In this document: positions 8,404 through 15,539 of the stretch, one piece after another | Layout of the letters: each line of letters starts with the position of its first letter | Position numbering within the stretch: the first letter of the stretch is position 1 | Assembly: GCF_019008365.1 (NCBI RefSeq) | Contig: NZ_JAHHUL010000018.1 | Location: 34,441-98,440 of the forward strand | Reading direction: 5' to 3' | Length of the DNA: 64,000 nt | Source: Phosphitispora fastidiosa | Lineage (GTDB): Bacteria > Bacillota > Thermincolia > Thermincolales > UBA2595 | Notes under the pieces: model-generated | What the model was told of the DNA's origin: nothing | The model's input: the letters and a program-made list of their open reading frames with translations, nothing else | Databases searched by the model: none | Made by a program: the position numbers and the translations under genes

Positions 8404-9216
8404 ATGGGCATCAATGACGTAATAAGCCTGCCCCGGGAAGTTGTTAAGCTTTCCAAGGGCATATGCAGCATTAATGAAGAGGTTCTGAATCAGGCAAGTC
8501 TGAAAAACCAGGTATTCTCACCACCGGCCAACTGGGTATGGACAGGGGAACGGCCTGTAATAACTGAAATCAGCCCGTCAGTTGATAATGCCGCAGCCCG
8601 CGGGTTGTTCAATCGCCTGCTGGAATTGCTGGCTGCCTGTAAACCTGAATGGACGGGGGATGCCGAAAGACTCAAAGCCCTTGGCGAAGCGGAGTTTTGC
8701 GAGCTAGTTGAATGTACCATAAAAGGAGATATGCCAGGTTTCCAGGGGATTACCGGGAGTTTGGGGACCGCTCCGGAAGTGGCTGGATTTATATTGTTTC
8801 ATACAGTCAGGCCATTCCTGAAGCTTTATTCCGAAGCCGTAAATCCAGTGCTGGATACCGAGCTTTGGATGGAAAGCTTCTGCCCGGTTTGTGGCGGGGC
8901 ACCTGCTATTGCTAGGGTTGAGAGCGGGGATGGCAGGCGTTACCTGAGGTGCGGCAGCTGTGATACTGAATGGCTTTTCAGGCTGTTAAGCTGCCCGCGG
9001 TGTGGTAATGACGACCACAGTTCGCTGGCCTTTCTGAGGATTGAGGAGACTCCGGGCTATGAACTGCACGTTTGCGAGTCCTGCGGCGGGTACATCAAGG
9101 CCGTAAATGAAAGAAACGGTGGTGACCGTCAGGTGATGGAGGATGAAACTGCAACCGTTTACCTGGATTTAATTGCAGAACAGAGGGGTTATCGCACTGA
9201 GACAGGAAATGCCTGA
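8404..9216 (+). CDS. fdhE: Formate dehydrogenase accessory protein FdhE
   Basis: The 270-residue product has the FdhE architecture: a helical N-terminal half and a C-terminal rubredoxin-like part with four CxxC pairs (CPVCGGAP, CGSCDTEW, CPRCGNDD, CESCGGY). FdhE binds respiratory formate dehydrogenase and is needed for its activity and maturation before Tat export. ATG 8404 is preceded by AAGGTGG at 8 bases, so I prefer it to the in-frame GTG at 8392. It follows the NrfD gene by 35 bases within the operon. Confidence 0.92.
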   Translation: MGINDVISLPREVVKLSKGICSINEEVLNQASLKNQVFSPPANWVWTGERPVITEISPSVDNAAARGLFNRLLELLAACKPEWTGDAERLKALGEAEFCELVECTIKGDMPGFQGITGSLGTAPEVAGFILFHTVRPFLKLYSEAVNPVLDTELWMESFCPVCGGAPAIARVESGDGRRYLRCGSCDTEWLFRLLSCPRCGNDDHSSLAFLRIEETPGYELHVCESCGGYIKAVNERNGGDRQVMEDETATVYLDLIAEQRGYRTETGNA

Positions 9217-9256
9217 TATTGAGACAGCAAATGCCTGATATAAGGAGGGATAATTC

Positions 9257-9457
9257 ATGCTTGGTCTGGGACTGCCTGAAATAGCTATTATCCTGGTTAT
9301 AGTGCTGGTCCTTTTTGGGCCCGGCAAACTCCCTGATATTGGAAAAGCCTTTGGTAAGAGTATCAGAGAGTTTAAGAATGCTACCAGTGAACCAGGAGAA
9401 ATTGCCCGGGAAATTAAAAATGAAGTCAATGGAGTAAAAGAGGTTTTGAATAAGTAA
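9257..9457 (+). CDS. tatA: Sec-independent translocase subunit TatA/E
   Basis: This 66-residue protein has the TatA plan: a single short transmembrane helix (LPEIAIILVIVLVLFGPGKL), the FGPGKLPDIGKAFGKSIREFK amphipathic helix and a charged tail. It forms the export pore for folded Tat substrates. As the last gene of the formate dehydrogenase operon it is well placed to serve FdnG export. AAGGAGG lies 7 bases before the ATG. No tatC is in the window. A second tatA ends another Tat-substrate operon at 63.4 kb. Confidence 0.93.
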   Translation: MLGLGLPEIAIILVIVLVLFGPGKLPDIGKAFGKSIREFKNATSEPGEIAREIKNEVNGVKEVLNK

Positions 9458-9490
9458 GCAGTGTTTTTTAACAATAAAGTGTAACTTAAA

Positions 9491-9650
9491 CAGGGGTAGA
9501 AGTGTTCCTCCGGCAGGCTACATCTCCGCCGGCATCCACTCCCGCTTTGCGGGTTTACCCCAAGGGTACCGCCATCTCTAAGCGCTAAAGCGCCAAGAGC
9601 TGCCATGGTGGGCCGGACGGACGACAGACTCTGCCTTCCGGAACACATCT
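9491..9650 (+). repeat. Structured intergenic repeat, copy A (right outer stem disrupted)
   Basis: This copy begins with AGGGGTAGA and the core TTCCTCC, and ends with GACGACAGACTCTGCC and TTCCGGAACACATCT (9636-9650). Its inner closing stem is GGCAG with CTGCC, a paired change relative to GGCGG/CCGCC in copies B-D. A CCGGC-containing apical hairpin lies inside. The right outer arm reads ATCTTTT and no longer pairs with AGGGGTAG, so the copy is partly degraded or fused to the sequence that follows. Confidence 0.8.
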
Positions 9651-9868
9651 TTTATTTCGCTTTACCGCAGTTCCGCTAAGCGAAGCCACAGACCGGAGCC
9701 ACGGATGGCGGAGCCGCCATTGAGGCAGCAGCGGAGCCGTTGCCGCTTTAGCGGCTTACGGATTCCGGCGTGCCCCTTGCGGGTAGAGCCGAATTGGCGG
9801 TTCCATTTTACCAACGGTCATTTCCAAGAGACTAGTATAAGTGCAGTGTGTTATAACAAAAAGGTTTC
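9651..9868. other. GC-rich hairpin-rich intergenic stretch joined to repeat copy A
   Basis: No convincing gene is present. The stretch holds several short perfect hairpins, among them CGCTT...AAGCG (9659-9685 region), GGCGGAGCCGCC (9708-9719) and GCCGCTTTAGCGGC (9740-9753). Near its end GCAGTGT...TAACAA (about 9842-9862) resembles the sequence just before copy A (about 9460-9478), so copy A plus this stretch may be bracketed by an imperfect ~22-base direct repeat. Confidence 0.5.
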
Positions 9869-11056
9869 CTATGACAGGCCGAACTCTTTGGCCAGTTCCT
9901 TAAAGGACGGCAGCGAGTTTAAAATTATCTGCTTATCGATACAATAGGCCATTCGGAAATAGCCCGGTTTACCAAAGCCTGCTCCCGGTACCAGGAGGAT
10001 ATTATATTTCTGGCCGGCCCTGACGAACTCGATGTCATCGGGAATGGGCGACTGTGGAAAGAGGTAGAAGGCGCCTGCCGGTTTAACAATCTTAAAGCCC
10101 ATTTCAGTGAGGCTGTTATACAAAATATCGCGTTTTTCCTGATAGAGAGCGATGTCCACACTCTCCCTCTGCAGGCCTGTTACCAGATGCTGCATCAGTG
10201 CCGGAGCATTTACAAAACCCAGAGTTCTGTTGGCAAAGGTCATTCCCTCCATGACCAGAGAGAGGTTTTTCACCCGGGGGCTTACTGCAAGATAACCGAT
10301 GCGTTCTCCCGGGAGGGCCAAGTCCTTACTGTGTGAGGTCACAATAATGCTGTTGGCAATGTATTTAAATACATTGGGCACCTTAACCCCGTCATAACTT
10401 ATTTTGGCATATGGCTCGTCAGAAATGACATAGATTTCTGTCCCCAGTTCCGCCTCTTTTTTCTGCAGCAGTTCCCCCAGATTTTCCAGGGTTGCAGCAT
10501 CATATACTACCCCGGTGGGGTTGTTGGGGGAGTTAATTATAATCGCCTTGGTACTACTCGTTATAGCTGCCTCAATAGTATCCAGATCAAGCTGAAAGTC
10601 ATCTTTGGCAGGCGCTGCCTTGACAACTCCGCCGTGGTTGTCTATGTAAAAGTTATATTCCACAAAGTAGGGGGGGATTATGACAACCTCTTCGCCTGGG
10701 TTGAGAAGTGTCTTCAGTACGACATTTAATGCACCTCCGGCACCCACTGTCATAACGATGTTTTCTTCGGTAAGGGCCAGGCCTGATTCTTCAGAGATTA
10801 CCCCGGCAATAGCCCGGCGTGTCCCAGGATAGCCGGCATTGCTCATATAACGGTGCATGCCCTGGGTGGGGCTTAAAGCAGCCTGTTTCAGCGCCTCTTT
10901 AAAGGCCTCAGGGGGTTCGATGTCGGGATTACCCAGGGTGAAGTCATAGACCTTTTCCGGCCCGTGTACTTTCCTGAGCTTTTCACCCTCTTCAAACATA
11001 GCTCTGATCCATGAGGAACGTTTCAGATTTTCTTCAACTTTTTTTGAGATGCCCAA
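9869..11056 (-). CDS. Pyridoxal-phosphate class I/II aminotransferase
   Basis: A 395-residue fold-type I aminotransferase of the AspC/AlaA-like group. Visible landmarks are FTLGNPDIEPP near the N-terminus, the VGAGGALNVVLKTLL phosphate-binding segment, the INSPNNPTGVVYD motif that binds PLP, DEPYAKISYD, and SHSKDLALPGERIGY, whose Lys forms the Schiff base. The C-terminus PGAGFGKPGYFRMAYC is also typical. The substrate cannot be set from sequence; aspartate or an aromatic/branched amino acid is likely. The TTG at 11056 is chosen because AAGGAGG lies 8 bases upstream. Monocistronic, leftward. Confidence 0.9.
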   Translation of the reverse strand: MGISKKVEENLKRSSWIRAMFEEGEKLRKVHGPEKVYDFTLGNPDIEPPEAFKEALKQAALSPTQGMHRYMSNAGYPGTRRAIAGVISEESGLALTEENIVMTVGAGGALNVVLKTLLNPGEEVVIIPPYFVEYNFYIDNHGGVVKAAPAKDDFQLDLDTIEAAITSSTKAIIINSPNNPTGVVYDAATLENLGELLQKKEAELGTEIYVISDEPYAKISYDGVKVPNVFKYIANSIIVTSHSKDLALPGERIGYLAVSPRVKNLSLVMEGMTFANRTLGFVNAPALMQHLVTGLQRESVDIALYQEKRDILYNSLTEMGFKIVKPAGAFYLFPQSPIPDDIEFVRAGQKYNILLVPGAGFGKPGYFRMAYCIDKQIILNSLPSFKELAKEFGLS

Positions 11057-11229
11057 TACGTATACCTCCTTCAATCTTCCTGCGGTTTTTGGCAAAGAAA
11101 TTAATGTAATTATAGCATAAACTGCAATTTTGTCACAATTGAAATGCAAGTATTAATTGTAAATGGAGGAATAATTGCTTATTAGTAGAATTAAACAAGT
11201 ATTTATTTTCTTGAGGAGGAATGCTGAAT

Positions 11230-11637
11230 ATGGATGGGGTAGAACGGGCAGTACGGAGGATTACTTCAAATGACAGGTTTGCCAGGCTGGTAGGAACAGA
11301 GATACAGGAGGTCAGACCGGGATATGCGCGGGTAAGCCTGAAAATAGAGGATAAGCACCTGAACTCCGTAGACATAACTCATGGTTCTGTTGTCTTTACA
11401 TTAGTAGATATGGCCTTCGCTCTGGCATCCAATTCTCACGGTCAGGTTGCGGTGGCTTTGAATATGAGTATAAATTTCGTGAAGGCCACCGGTACCGGGA
11501 ATTTCCTTACCGCAGAGGCGACGGAGGATAAACTGACGAACCGCACCGGGCTTTACAGAATAGCCGTAAGTGACGAGACCGGTGAAATTGTCTGTGTGGC
11601 CGAAGGGCTGGTTTACAGGAAAAAAGAATCAATTTGA
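11230..11637 (+). CDS. PaaI-like hotdog-fold thioesterase
   Basis: The 135-residue product has the PaaI/4HBT hotdog pattern: HLNSVDITHGSVVFTLVDMAFALASNS, with the HGG-type turn read here as HGS, and NMSINFVKATGTGNF. Such enzymes hydrolyse acyl-CoA thioesters, often aryl-acetyl-CoA. GAGGAGG lies directly before ATG 11221 but at correct distance from ATG 11230, so the latter is the likely start. It is transcribed away from the aminotransferase and closed by a hairpin and repeat copy B. Confidence 0.87.
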   Translation: MDGVERAVRRITSNDRFARLVGTEIQEVRPGYARVSLKIEDKHLNSVDITHGSVVFTLVDMAFALASNSHGQVAVALNMSINFVKATGTGNFLTAEATEDKLTNRTGLYRIAVSDETGEIVCVAEGLVYRKKESI

Positions 11638-11660
11638 GAGGCGGGTAGACTACCTGTCTC
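11638..11660 (+). repeat. Hairpin, left member of a duplicated pair bracketing repeat copy B
   Basis: GAGGCGGGTAGACTACC (11638-11654) begins on the thioesterase stop codon region and is found again, exactly, at 11939-11955. The sequence can fold on itself and may act as a terminator, but the two copies match better as direct than as inverted repeats (17 exact bases). Confidence 0.75.
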
Positions 11661-11707
11661 GCTCATTGACAAACCCAATATTTTTTGAAGATTAAATTGT
11701 AATATAA

Positions 11708-11893
11708 ACAGGGGTAGATGAATTCCTCCGGCGGGGCCCCCAATCCGTTACCGAAACCCCGGCCTTTCGGGAAGGCCGCCGTTTCGACGGATTGGGGGGA
11801 CCCCCGACATCTCAACCGGTTACCCAAACCCACCAAGGCGGGTTTGGACTGGTTGACGACAGACACCGCCTTTCGGAACACATCTACCCCTGT
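11708..11893 (+). repeat. Structured intergenic repeat, copy B (full, with two inner hairpin domains)
   Basis: The outer stem pairs ACAGGGGTAGATG (11708-11720) with CATCTACCCCTGT (11881-11893). Inside lie TTCCTCC, closing stem GGCGG/CCGCC, a first long hairpin (GGCCCCCAATCCGT region with its complement near 11775-11795), then a second hairpin (CAACCGGTT...AACTGGTTG type), then GACGACAGAC and TTTCGGAACACATCT. This is the reference copy for the family. Nothing in it looks coding; frames through it are by-products of GC-rich palindromes. Confidence 0.88.
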
Positions 11894-11938
11894 CTTATAA
11901 CATTTTATAGTACAAAATATTGACTTTGTCGACAGCCT

Positions 11939-11961
11939 GAGGCGGGTAGACTACCCGCCTC
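11939..11961 (+). repeat. Hairpin, right member of the pair bracketing repeat copy B
   Basis: A near-perfect palindrome with GAGGCGGG and CCCGCCTC arms around TAGACTA. The first 17 bases are identical to 11638-11654. The pair encloses copy B and its AT-rich flanks. Confidence 0.75.
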
Positions 11962-12047
11962 TTAAATTTGCGTATAAATAGGTTTGGTAGGAAGAAAAAT
12001 AGCAGCAGAGGGATGACTGCAGATTATGACAGAAAGGGCATGTGGCT

Positions 12048-12533
12048 ATGTATGGATTGTTCTGGGTTACCCTGTTTATACTATTAATGCTTGCAATGCT
12101 GATACTTGTGCCTCGGCGGGCAGTTATCAAGCTGTTTCCGGTCGGCATTATCGGAGGGTTTGGGCAGGCTGTCATCATTATGGGGTTCCTGGTATCGGTT
12201 TTTGAAGTCTGGCAGCTGAGATACCACGATTTTTTTGCCTTTGCCGGGATACCTTTGTTTGCAGCCCTGGCGTGGGTTCCGGAAGTAATAATGTTCTCAT
12301 ACTTCATGAAATACCTGGGCAATGACCGGCAGGTTTTTGCTTACCTGGCGGGATTTACCATGCTGGCCGGTTTATCTGTCCACTGGCTTTTCCGGGCCGG
12401 TTACCTTGTTTATAACGGTTGGAACAGTATTCTCACACTTCCTGTGGCCTTGCTGGCACACTCAACGATTGCTTACTATATCGTGAAAACTTCCAGGGTA
12501 TTAGATAAAAGGAGGCAGCATAGTATTGAATGA
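12048..12533 (+). CDS. Integral membrane protein, about five helices, unknown function
   Basis: The 161-residue product is hydrophobic throughout, with helices near residues 2-22, 28-50, 60-85, 98-118 and 125-145. The middle carries WQLRYHDFFAFAGIPLFAALAWVPEVIMFSY, a pattern I associate loosely with CBO0543-like sporulation-era membrane proteins, but this is not a firm match. ATG 12048 is used; GTG 12042 two codons upstream is equally possible. The 3' end overlaps the start of the YkvI-type transporter by 8 bases, so the two are co-translated. The 410-base gap before it contains the thioesterase hairpins and repeat copy B. Confidence 0.65.
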   Translation: MYGLFWVTLFILLMLAMLILVPRRAVIKLFPVGIIGGFGQAVIIMGFLVSVFEVWQLRYHDFFAFAGIPLFAALAWVPEVIMFSYFMKYLGNDRQVFAYLAGFTMLAGLSVHWLFRAGYLVYNGWNSILTLPVALLAHSTIAYYIVKTSRVLDKRRQHSIE

Positions 12534-13644
12534 AGTAAGACACGCTCCAGGAAGTAATACGGAAAATAAGGCCAGGGAAACTCCCGGTTTATCTGTTTTC
12601 AAAATTGCAGCAACATATGTCGGCACGGTAGTGGGGGCCGGCTTTGCTTCGGGACAGGAAGTACTGCAGTTTTTCGGGAAGTTCGGTCTGCTGGGTTTTG
12701 CCGGGCTGCTGGCCGCAACTGCCATGTTCGGTCTCTTTGGCTGGGCGATACTGGATATGGGCATGAGACTGAGGGCGAAGTCACACCTCGAAATAATAAG
12801 ACATATCGGGGGACGCTGGATGGGAACCGTGATTGACTATGTGATCACATTTTTCCTCTTTGGCGCTTTTACGGCAATGGCCGCCGGGGCAGGAGCAATT
12901 TTTGCCGAGCAGTTCCAATGGCCGGCTGTTATTGGCAGCGCTGTGATGGTAGTCGTCACGGTAGCTACCGTAATGTTGGGACTTAGAGGTGTTATCACCT
13001 CCATAAGCATGGTTGTCCCGGTGTTGTTAGCCTCAGTAGTGGGTATGGCTGTGTGGACGCTGATTAATAAGGATTTCTTTGCTAACCCGGTTATCGGCGC
13101 GGTTCCCTTTAAAGCAGCGGTGCCCTTCTGGCCTCTGGCGGCGGTGCTGTATGTGTCGTATAATCTGGTAATGGCGGTGGCTGTTCTGGCGCCAACTGGA
13201 GCCAGCTATAATCGTCCCGGACTCTTGACAAAGGGAGCTATCCTCGGAGGCATCGGTTTGGGGCTTGGGGCAGCGGCCATTCTTCTGGCTTTGGCTCCCA
13301 ATCTTCCCACAGCGGGAGGATTTGAAATTCCGATGTTGTATGTGGCCGGAACCCTGGGCCCTGTGTTCAGAACTTTTTACAGCATAGTTCTTCTGGCTGA
13401 AATTTATACAACAGCGGTGGGAAGTCTTTATGGTTTTACGGTCAGGCTGGCCCCTGAGGAGAGCCCCAGGGCCAGGTACTATATTATAGGCACTGCTGTT
13501 GCTGCATTTCTGGCAAGTCTGCTGGGTTTTTCAACTCTGGTAAGGACAGTTTATCCTGCAGTAGGGTATGCGGGTCTGCTGCTGCTGCTTGGTCTTACTT
13601 ACGGGCTTATCAGGAGAGGAAAAGGTATCGAAAATCAACCTTGA
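12526..13644 (+). CDS. YkvI-family membrane transporter
   Basis: This 372-residue protein has about ten helices. Its first helix carries the signature FKIAATYVGTVVGAGFASGQEVLQFF, where the broken helix VGAGFASGQE resembles sodium/substrate sites of LeuT-fold transporters; YkvI proteins are placed in that APC-like superfamily. Substrate is unknown. The TTG at 12526 has GGAGG about 11 bases upstream. The N-terminal 20 residues are polar, which is longer than usual, and the gene overlaps the preceding small membrane protein. Confidence 0.85.
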   Translation: MNEVRHAPGSNTENKARETPGLSVFKIAATYVGTVVGAGFASGQEVLQFFGKFGLLGFAGLLAATAMFGLFGWAILDMGMRLRAKSHLEIIRHIGGRWMGTVIDYVITFFLFGAFTAMAAGAGAIFAEQFQWPAVIGSAVMVVVTVATVMLGLRGVITSISMVVPVLLASVVGMAVWTLINKDFFANPVIGAVPFKAAVPFWPLAAVLYVSYNLVMAVAVLAPTGASYNRPGLLTKGAILGGIGLGLGAAAILLALAPNLPTAGGFEIPMLYVAGTLGPVFRTFYSIVLLAEIYTTAVGSLYGFTVRLAPEESPRARYYIIGTAVAAFLASLLGFSTLVRTVYPAVGYAGLLLLLGLTYGLIRRGKGIENQP

Positions 13645-13662
13645 TTATGAAGGAAATGACAG

Positions 13663-13730
13663 CCCGGTGTTGAATAATTTTATATTAGGAATATTTGTCA
13701 AAATAGAATTTTTGACAAACAACTGCCGGG
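13663..13730 (+). promoter_or_regulatory. Nested inverted repeat ahead of the 13.7 kb gene
   Basis: TTTGTCAAAA (13694-13703) pairs with TTTTGACAAA (13710-13719), and outside it CCCGG (13663-13667) pairs with CCGGG (13726-13730). The right arm runs into the G-rich ribosome site of the next gene, so the fold could act as a terminator for ykvI-like transcription or control translation. No T-run follows. Confidence 0.45.
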
Positions 13731-13743
13731 GGGGTCATTAAAC

Positions 13744-14547
13744 TTGTTAAAAAGAATAGTGTTGGTATTAGTCGTGATAGTTTCAGGTTTGCTTACAGGT
13801 TATTACTCAGAGCCGGTTTATGACCTGATGTGGTCAGGCCGGGAGAGGATACCTTCGGGGCTCGCAGGTGCAGAAGACCAAAAAGACGGGGCAGACAGTG
13901 CAGATGAGAGCGCCTCAAAATATGTTTCTGCTGAAGAAGCTGTCAGCGCGGTGAAGAATGTCCCCTGGGTAAATAACCTGATTCGGGTATCTGAACTCGA
14001 TGGAACCACACTGACCTTTGAGATAGACCGTGAACCGTCAGATGACTACCCTGTCTGGCTGATTGAGGTCACTGAGAGGTATCCTGACCGGGTTCCGGAA
14101 ACCAAATATTTTCAGGTTGAAGCCGAGTCTGGCAAGGCCCTTGATATACAGGAAAAGGATATGAAAATCTCAGGCATAGGCCTTGATATGACCCGGAATC
14201 AAGCCAAAGAGGCCGGCGGCACTCCCCGAAAAACGCAGCGGAAATGGGATAACTTCGTGCAACAGACATTGAGAACAGATAGTTATGATGGTATGGAAGT
14301 TATCTTTGATAAGAATGGTGTTGTGGTCAAAGTGGCTGCATCGGACAGAGGCTGTCCCGGGCCCGGAGGGGTTGAAGTCGGTGATTCCAGGGAAGATGTC
14401 ATTAGGAAGCTGGGCAAGGCAGGCGCTGTGCAGACTAATTTATGGACTTATAACCTTGTGGACAAAAAGGAATACAAGCTATTACTGGATATTAACAGTG
14501 AAGGCCGGGTAATGGCTGTCACTATCAGTTCGGGCCTGCTTGACTAA
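13744..14547 (+). CDS. Membrane-anchored extracytoplasmic protein with PepSY-like domain, unknown function
   Basis: The 267-residue product starts with an uncleaved or signal-like helix (LKRIVLVLVVIVSGLLTGYY), a polar linker rich in Asp, Glu and Ser (about residues 35-60), then a region (SAEEAVSAVKNVPWVNNLI ... YPVWLIEVTERY ... YFQVEAESGKAL) that resembles PepSY/YcdB-type beta-alpha units. The last third has a GDSREDVIRKLGKAG segment like SmpA/OmlA-type lipoprotein domains. No catalytic motif is visible. The TTG at 13744 follows a G-rich site. It probably functions at the outer face of the membrane. Confidence 0.65.
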   Translation: MLKRIVLVLVVIVSGLLTGYYSEPVYDLMWSGRERIPSGLAGAEDQKDGADSADESASKYVSAEEAVSAVKNVPWVNNLIRVSELDGTTLTFEIDREPSDDYPVWLIEVTERYPDRVPETKYFQVEAESGKALDIQEKDMKISGIGLDMTRNQAKEAGGTPRKTQRKWDNFVQQTLRTDSYDGMEVIFDKNGVVVKVAASDRGCPGPGGVEVGDSREDVIRKLGKAGAVQTNLWTYNLVDKKEYKLLLDINSEGRVMAVTISSGLLD

Positions 14548-14553
14548 AGCAGG
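14535..14553 (+). terminator. Weak hairpin overlapping the stop of the PepSY-like gene
   Basis: CCTGCTT (14535-14541) pairs with AAGCAGG (14547-14553) and is followed only by TTCTGTAGTTT. It may attenuate rather than stop transcription into the amidohydrolase gene 30 bases downstream. Confidence 0.35.
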
Positions 14554-14583
14554 TTCTGTAGTTTAATACAAGAGGTGAATTCA

Positions 14584-15411
14584 TTGCAGGACAAATGGGT
14601 ATTAGGGATTATTCAGAGCAAAGTAACCGAAGATAAAGCAAGAAACATAGTCAGGGCCCGGGACATGATCAGGGAAGCTGCAGCCCAGGGCGCAAAAGCA
14701 GCAGCCCTTCCGGAGATGTTTAACTGTCCGTATGAAAGCAAGGCATTTCCTTTGTTTGCTGAGTCATATCCTGAAGGGGAAACCATCAGGATGCTTTCAG
14801 AAGAGGCGGCAGTAAATAAGATTTATGTATTTGGCGGGTCTATTCCCGAAAAGGATGGTGACTCCATATATAATACGTGTTTTGTTTTCGGGCCTGACGG
14901 CAGTCTTCTGGCCAGACACCGGAAAATACACCTTTTTGATGTTGACCTTACCGGGAAACTGAGGTTTAAAGAATCGGACACCCTGGGTGCAGGGAATGAG
15001 ATAACGGTTGTGAATACATCCCTGGGGAAAATTGGTGTGGGAATCTGCTATGATATTCGTTTTCCGGAACTTGCCAGGCTGATGACTTTACAGGGCGCTG
15101 TGCTGATGGTAGTACCTGCCGCTTTTAATATGATTTCAGGTCCGGCCCACTGGGAGCTGTCCATCAGGATGAGAGCGGTTGACAACCAGTTTTACGTTGC
15201 CGGAATAGCGCCGGCGAGGAATGAAGCAGCTTCATATGTGGCTTACGGCCACTCCATGGCGGCTGACCCCTGGGGCCAGATAATCGGGGCGCTGCAAGAA
15301 AAAGAAGGGGTATTGACCGTTGAAATTGATCCCCAAAAAGCCGCTCAGGTACGCAGGGAGTTTCCCCTCCTGAAGCATCGCCGGCCAGATATTTATGATA
15401 GCAGAGGGTAG
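14584..15411 (+). CDS. Carbon-nitrogen hydrolase, omega-amidase (Nit2)-like
   Basis: A 275-residue nitrilase-superfamily amidase. The catalytic triad is visible: Glu in ALPEMFNCPYES, Lys in RHRKIHLFDVD and Cys in GVGICYDIRFPELARL. The CYDIRFPEL context and the FDVD after the lysine are those of Nit2/omega-amidase, which hydrolyses alpha-ketoglutaramate or alpha-ketosuccinamate, products of glutamine or asparagine transamination. The role fits with the nearby aminotransferase but they are not in one operon. AGAGGTG lies 6 bases before TTG 14584, so I prefer that start over GTG 14575. Confidence 0.9.
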   Translation: MQDKWVLGIIQSKVTEDKARNIVRARDMIREAAAQGAKAAALPEMFNCPYESKAFPLFAESYPEGETIRMLSEEAAVNKIYVFGGSIPEKDGDSIYNTCFVFGPDGSLLARHRKIHLFDVDLTGKLRFKESDTLGAGNEITVVNTSLGKIGVGICYDIRFPELARLMTLQGAVLMVVPAAFNMISGPAHWELSIRMRAVDNQFYVAGIAPARNEAASYVAYGHSMAADPWGQIIGALQEKEGVLTVEIDPQKAAQVRREFPLLKHRRPDIYDSRG

Positions 15412-15539
15412 TATTAAGGCGTATAATAACAATTACTACTATAGGTAAAAAGAGGATATAGTCGTAAAGAATAGAAATAGAACGTATTATAAGATGTAAT
15501 GTGAAGTGTTTTTGTGAAGTGCCAGTGGGGGGAGAGACC

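Noticed and set aside
11718..11900. Open frame inside repeat copy B as a small gene
   Set aside because: The frame follows GC-rich palindromes, has no ribosome site and equivalent frames appear on both strands.
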